From contig JAJCYJ010000125.1 of the NCBI GenBank assembly GCA_029262975.1, positions 1 to 7,953 on the forward strand: a stretch of 7,953 bases of DNA, given 5' to 3'. The DNA comes from Saprospiraceae bacterium. Its GTDB lineage: Bacteria > Bacteroidota > Bacteroidia > Chitinophagales > Saprospiraceae. Under the pieces are notes generated by a model that searched no databases, was not told where the DNA came from, and saw only the letters and a program-made list of their open reading frames with translations. The stretch's first letter is position 1. Each line of letters begins with the position of its first letter. Made by a program: the position numbers and the translations under genes. Below, one piece after another: positions 1 to 6,000 of the stretch.

Positions 1-3000
1 TTGTCTTTGTAATCGGGGTCAATATGTTGAATTATCCATGACCGCGATCAAGTCAGCTCATCGAATTGATTTGAGTAATTTTTCTAATAATCAGTCTTTC
101 ATTGCCTTGGATCTTCTTAAGATCATTAAAGAGGATCCTCATTATGTAGCAGACTTGTGGGATGAGTGCAAATCATTTGTTGAGATCGGTATTATCAAAA
201 GTACTACATGTGCCCAAATTCCATTTTCAGAATATAAAAGAGCATATAGATTATTGGACGATCGTAGAAATATTGGAAAAGTGATCGTAAACGTTGAGGG
301 TAGTATCCCGAAAGATGAAAGTACACAGACTACAGATATTTCCGATAAAGAAGATAGTGCTCCAGGTTTAGACATTGCGGTAATTGGTATGAGTGGTCAA
401 TATGGTGACACAGCTGATTTGACGGATTTTTGGGCACAACTTATAGCAGGAAAAAGTCTTATAGAAGAAGTACCTACTGACAGATGGAGTATATCCGATC
501 ATTATAGTGAGGATAAAAAAGAAAAAGATAAAACATACAGCAAGTGGGGCAGTTTTCTGCCATCGATAGATGAATTTGACCCGTTGTTTTTCCGAATATC
601 CGGACTAGAGGCTGAAAATATGGATCCACAACAACGGTTGTTCCTTCAGCATTGCTGGAAAGCAATAGAGGATGCTTGTCTCGCTCCGGAAAAACTTGAT
701 GGTGAAAAATGTGGGGTATATGTAGGATCAGGTCCTGGAGATTATATGAGTAATCGCGAATTGAACGATGCATCCGGATATTGGGGAAATAGTAGTTCGA
801 TATTAGCCTCAAGAATCTCTTACTTTCTTAACTTGAAAGGCCCGGCTATTTCCATCAATACTGCTTGTTCATCTTCCTTAGTCGCATTGGATACGGCATG
901 TAAGCAATTGCGATCAGGCGAATTAGATATAGCGCTGAGCGGAGGTGTAACAATCAATATTACTGCTGATTTTTACAAATTAGCCAGTAAAGCAGGCATG
1001 TTAAGTGCGGATGGGCAGTGCTATACATTTGATCATCGTGCCAATGGTTTCGTGCCCGGAGAAGGTGTTGGTGTATTAGTCCTTAAAAGGTTGGAGGATG
1101 CTGAAAAAGCAGGGGATAATATTTATGGTGTAATCAAAGGCATCGCTACTAATCAAGATGGAGCAACAAACGGAATTACAGCACCATCTGTAAAATCCCA
1201 AGAATCTCTTGAAAAAGAAGTTTATAATCGGTACAAAATTGATCCTTCCACAATTTCATACGTTGAAGCCCATGGTACAGGTACCAGCTTAGGTGACCCG
1301 ATAGAATTTGAAGCTTTAACAAAGGCATTTAAACATGACACGGATAAGAAACAATTCTGCGGATTAGGCAGCGTAAAAACCAATATTGGCCATGCCGTAA
1401 TGGCAGCCGGAGTGGCTGGAGTTCAAAAAATACTTCTTGCTTTAAAACATAAAGTTCTTCCCCCTTCTCTCAACTTCGAAAAGGCTAATCTCCTTTTAGA
1501 TGTAGAAAACAGTCCGTTTTACATTCAAACAACTTTACAACCCTGGAATACTACAGACAATCAATTAAGACGGGCAGCTGTCAGTAGTTTTGGTTTTAGT
1601 GGTACAAACGCACACGTTGTAATCGAAGAATATGTTTATGAGAGAAGTGTTTTTCAAAGCACTAACCCTGCTTTAGTTATAATTTCCGCAAAAAATGCTT
1701 TACGCTTAAAGGATCAGGTTTCAAATCTTTTGTCTTTTATTAGAAAAGATAAAACTCTAAATTTATACGATGTAGCCTACACATTACAGGTCGGAAGGGG
1801 GCCAATGGAGGAACGCCTCGCTTTTTTAGTATCTGATATCGATGAATTCGTCCAGTTGCTAAGTAACTATTTAGACGGAAGTATGGAAGGGCTCTTTACG
1901 GGAAATGTAAAGAATGGAAAAAGTGAAGGCCTGCCGAAATTAGAATATGGGCATAATGACCTATATGATGAAATCCAAAACATAGAATTAGAAAGTATAG
2001 CGAATCATTGGGTTAAAGGTGTCTCAATAGACTGGACATTGCTATACCCAAAAGGAAACAAACCTAACAAAATCAGTATACCTACTTATCCATTCGCAAA
2101 GGAACGTTATTGGATTCCGCAATCAGTACCATCATTCTCTTCCGCTTCAGGCAGTAAACTTCATCCTTTATTGCACAGCAATGAATCTGATTTGTCAGAA
2201 CAAAAATATACAAGTGTCTTTACGGGAAAAGAATCATTCCTTTCAGATAATAAGATAACAAAAACCAAATTTCTTCCTGGTATATCATATTTAGAATTAG
2301 CCCGGGAGGCTGGAGAACGGAGTTTTCGTCGACCTATTAATCAAATAAAAGATATTATCTGGCACAATATTCTAAAAATAATCGATCAGCCGGAGCATCT
2401 GCAAATAAATCTTTTTGAAGAAGTAAATGAATTAAGTTTTGAAGTTTGTGGAATTCCAAATGAAAAGAATGATGAAGACCAGGGAATAATTTATGCTACG
2501 GGCATTCTTGGTATAAATGAATCAGATCATGTCACGGCCTGGGATATTAATGAAATCAAAAAGAGTTTAACAAAGGAAATACCCAGATCCAAATGTTATG
2601 ATTTATTCGATCAAAATGGCTTGAGCTATGGAAATGACTTTAAGGGATTAGAAGTCATATACTCAGGACAATTAGAATCTTTAGGCAAAATTTCTTTGCC
2701 TTTCGAAGGAGAATATGTATTGCAACCCGGGATATTAGAAGCTGCTATTCAAATGTGTATGTGTTTTAGTTTGAAAGAAGGTCAAACAAAATTAAGTGTT
2801 CCTTACAGCGTAAAAGAAGTAAATATTAAAGGAGATGTAAGTCAATCGAAATGGTGCTACGTTAGAAAAAATGCTCATGAAATCAAGTCTATAAATGACG
2901 GTAGTTATGACATTGACTTCTTATCAGAAAATGGAGAAGTCTTATTAAGATTTATAGGCTTTGTAACATCTCCGATTGACAATTTGCATTCAGATGTTAA

Positions 3001-6000
3001 CAACATTACTGGCGTAGTCAATGAAGATAATGCCCTTTATTTATGTACAAGTTATTGGCAAGATAAAGAAGACCACAATGATATAAATAGAACATCCTTA
3101 AGTCCTATTATAATCTTAGCTGGTGGGTCAGTTGAACTTGCAGAAATATTGACCGAATCACTTGAAGTAGAGGTGGTTGCCATTGATGATGCCGTTGAGT
3201 CCCAATTTTACATTGAGGTGCAAAATATTATTCAATCTAAAAATCTTGCAAAAGTCGAAACCCAAATTATCGTATTGTATAAGAATGAGGATTTCGTCCA
3301 CTATGGGTTTATAAGTGGTTTATTAAAAACTGCAGAACTTGAAAATACAAGACTCATTGCTAAGACATTAGGAGTGGATACATTGTCTATAAATCATCTT
3401 GAAAGTCTTATAAATGTTATAAATATTGAACTCCATGATAGTGCAAATGAGGTCCGGTATAATCATGAAAAAAGGGAAGTACGCATTATAAAACCTTTGT
3501 CTTCAGCATGTGACCGAGATTCAAGTATCAAAGAAAGTGGAGTTTATTTGATTACGGGTGGAGCAGGAGGTTTAGGGAAATTATTTGCAAATCATATTTC
3601 TAAAATTAAAGACACACATTTAATATTAACAGGTAGAAGCACAAAGATTAAACTGACTGAAGATGAACTCAGTCAATTAAATGCCACATATATTCCTTGT
3701 GATGTATCTAATAAGGAATCTGTTTCTTCATTGATTAATGATATTTGCAAGAAATATGGTAAACTGGACGGTGTCATTCACAGTGCAGGAATTATCAAAG
3801 ATAGTTTTCTAAAAAATAAATCGGAGATTGAGTCTATCGCAGTCTTAGATCCTAAGATTCTAGGAGCAAAATATCTTGATCATGCGACAAAAGACATACT
3901 GTTAGATTTTACAATTTATTTTAGCAGCCTTGTAGGCGTCACAGGGAATGTAGGACAGGCTGACTATGCCAGTGCAAATGCGTGGCTTGACAATTTTGCT
4001 GATCATAGAAACAGGCTATCACAACAAGGGAAAAGGAATGGAATAACCCTAAGTATTAATTGGCCATTATGGCAAGATGGCGGTATGAAACTGGATGAAG
4101 CCAGCGAGAAGTTCATTGCCCAAAAATGGGGAATTTTACCCCTTCCTACTGGCGATGGAATTTCAGCTCTGAATATACTTTTAAATCAAAAATTATCTCA
4201 AGGAATCGTGTATTATGGAAAAGAGTCTCAGTTGCAATCTAAGATTATTTTCAAATCAAAAAATATAGAGGGTCCTAACAAAAATATAATTGTTGATGAA
4301 GTGATTCTTGCGACAAAAGCTGAGAAGGTTATTCTTCAATTGGCTTCAGAGTTTTTAAGGTTAGATATTAAGCTCCTTTCTTCTCAGGCAGAATTGGGTG
4401 ATTATGGTTTTGATTCTATAATGTTAACAAAATTTGCCAATGGTCTAAACGATTATTTTGGTACAGATTTATTACCCACCATCTTTTTTAATTATCCAAC
4501 TATTGCCGAATTATCAACATTCCTGGCAGAAGAATATACTGATGCATTACAAAAGAAGTATGAAATTTTAACTTGTAATAAGAAGGAAGAAAAGACCCAG
4601 GTTTTAGAAGGTCATAAATATTCAAATTCAACAATTAGAAAAAAGAGGAATCCACATATTCGGAATAAAACATTGTCGAAATCCATCAATAATGTTACTG
4701 AACCTATCGCCATTATCGGCATGAGTGCCAGATTCCCTGGATCACCTGATTTAGACAGCTTTTGGGATAATCTTAAAGCAAATAAAGATCTCATCACCGA
4801 GGTGCCTGAAGATCGCTGGGATTGGCGACAATATTATGGTGATCCGAAAAAGGACAGTAGAAAAACGAAAGCAAAATGGGGTGGTTTCATAAGTGATGTA
4901 GATAAGTTTGACCCGTTACATTTTAATATTTCTCCCCGTGAGGCCGAACTTTTGGATCCACAACAACGGCTTGCTCTGGAAACTGCATACCATGCCATAG
5001 AGGATGCCGGGATTAATCCAAAAAGTCTGGCTGGTTCACTTACTGGTGTATTTATTGGGAGTTATTTTAATGATTACGCTACTATAGTGGCGCGCAGTGG
5101 CTTAGATGATGAAGCACAAGCAGCTTCTGGACTGGCGCAATCTATGGTCACCAATCGGATATCGTATTTGCTGGATCTACGGGGTCCGAGCGAAACAGTT
5201 GATACAGCTTGCTCTTCTTCTTTGGTATCTATTCACCGGGGGATAGAACAATTAAGAAATGGGATGTGTGACCTGGTAATCTCTGGAGGAGTATGTTTGG
5301 ATTTAATTCCAGATACCCTGTTTTCATTGAGTCAGGCAGGATTTTTAAGCGAAGATGGTCGGTGCAAAACATTTGATCAAAGTGCAAATGGATATGTCAG
5401 AGGAGAAGGGGTGGGAATGATCGTACTTAAGCTTCTTAGCAAGGCAGAAGCTGATGGAGACCGAATTCATGCAATCATCAGAAGTTCAGCAGAGAATCAT
5501 GGAGGTAAGGCGAACACTTTAACTTCTCCAAATCCCAATGCTCAAAAAGATCTTTTATTGAGTGCTTATCGATCTGCAAATGTAAATCCATTAGATGTAA
5601 GCTACATAGAAGCTCATGGGACAGGTACCCCTTTGGGAGACCCTGTAGAAACCGAAGGATTGAAATTGGCATTTCAAGAACTTCATAAAGAAAGAAATAT
5701 AGAAAGTCCTGTATCTCCTCATATCAAATTAGGAAGTGTAAAAGCGAATATTGGGCATCTTGAGGCCGCTGCTGGAATAGCGGGAATTATAAAAGTAGTT
5801 CTTTCACTTAAGCATAAGACGATTCCCGGAAATCCACAACTAAATGTTCCCAATGAATATTTACAACTTAGTAACAGTCCTTTTGAATTACAAAAAGAGA
5901 CAACTCATTGGGATGTAAAAGCAGGCCAACCTAGAATTGCAGGTGTGAGCTCCTTTGGCTTTGGAGGATCTAACGCTCATGTTGTACTTCAAGAATATGA

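Noticed and set aside
38..40. ATG near the left edge as a gene start
   Set aside because: The frame is open upstream and conserved ER sequence (GQYVEL) precedes this Met, so it is internal.
142..812. Antisense open frames (142-375 and 474-812)
   Set aside because: They lie opposite the well-conserved ER end, linker and KS1 sequence, show no recognisable protein motif, and are explained by the coding frame on the + strand.
2222..2290. Frameshift as the cause of the missing DH1* catalytic His
   Set aside because: Conserved residues on both sides (SEQKY before, FLPGISYLELA after) stay in the same frame at normal spacing, so the change is substitution, not a shift.
2156..2971. DH1* as a pyran synthase or double-bond-shifting domain
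   Set aside because: Those DH relatives, as far as I know, keep the catalytic His of HxxxGxxxxP; here the His is Asn and the Asp is Glu, so a degenerate DH is the simpler reading.
3035..4225. C-methyltransferase hidden between KR1 and ACP1 or inside the KR
   Set aside because: Spacing from the KR C-terminus to the ACP is only about 30 residues, and no SAM-binding glycine-rich motif other than the KR nucleotide loop is seen.
4313..4534. ACP1 as a beta-branching carrier protein
   Set aside because: The Trp expected a few residues after the DSI motif is absent, and the ACP is single rather than tandem.
4535..4699. Docking domains or a gene boundary between ACP1 and KS2
   Set aside because: The frame continues without a stop, and the basic 55-residue linker has no start codon with a preceding ribosome binding site; the modules are one polypeptide.
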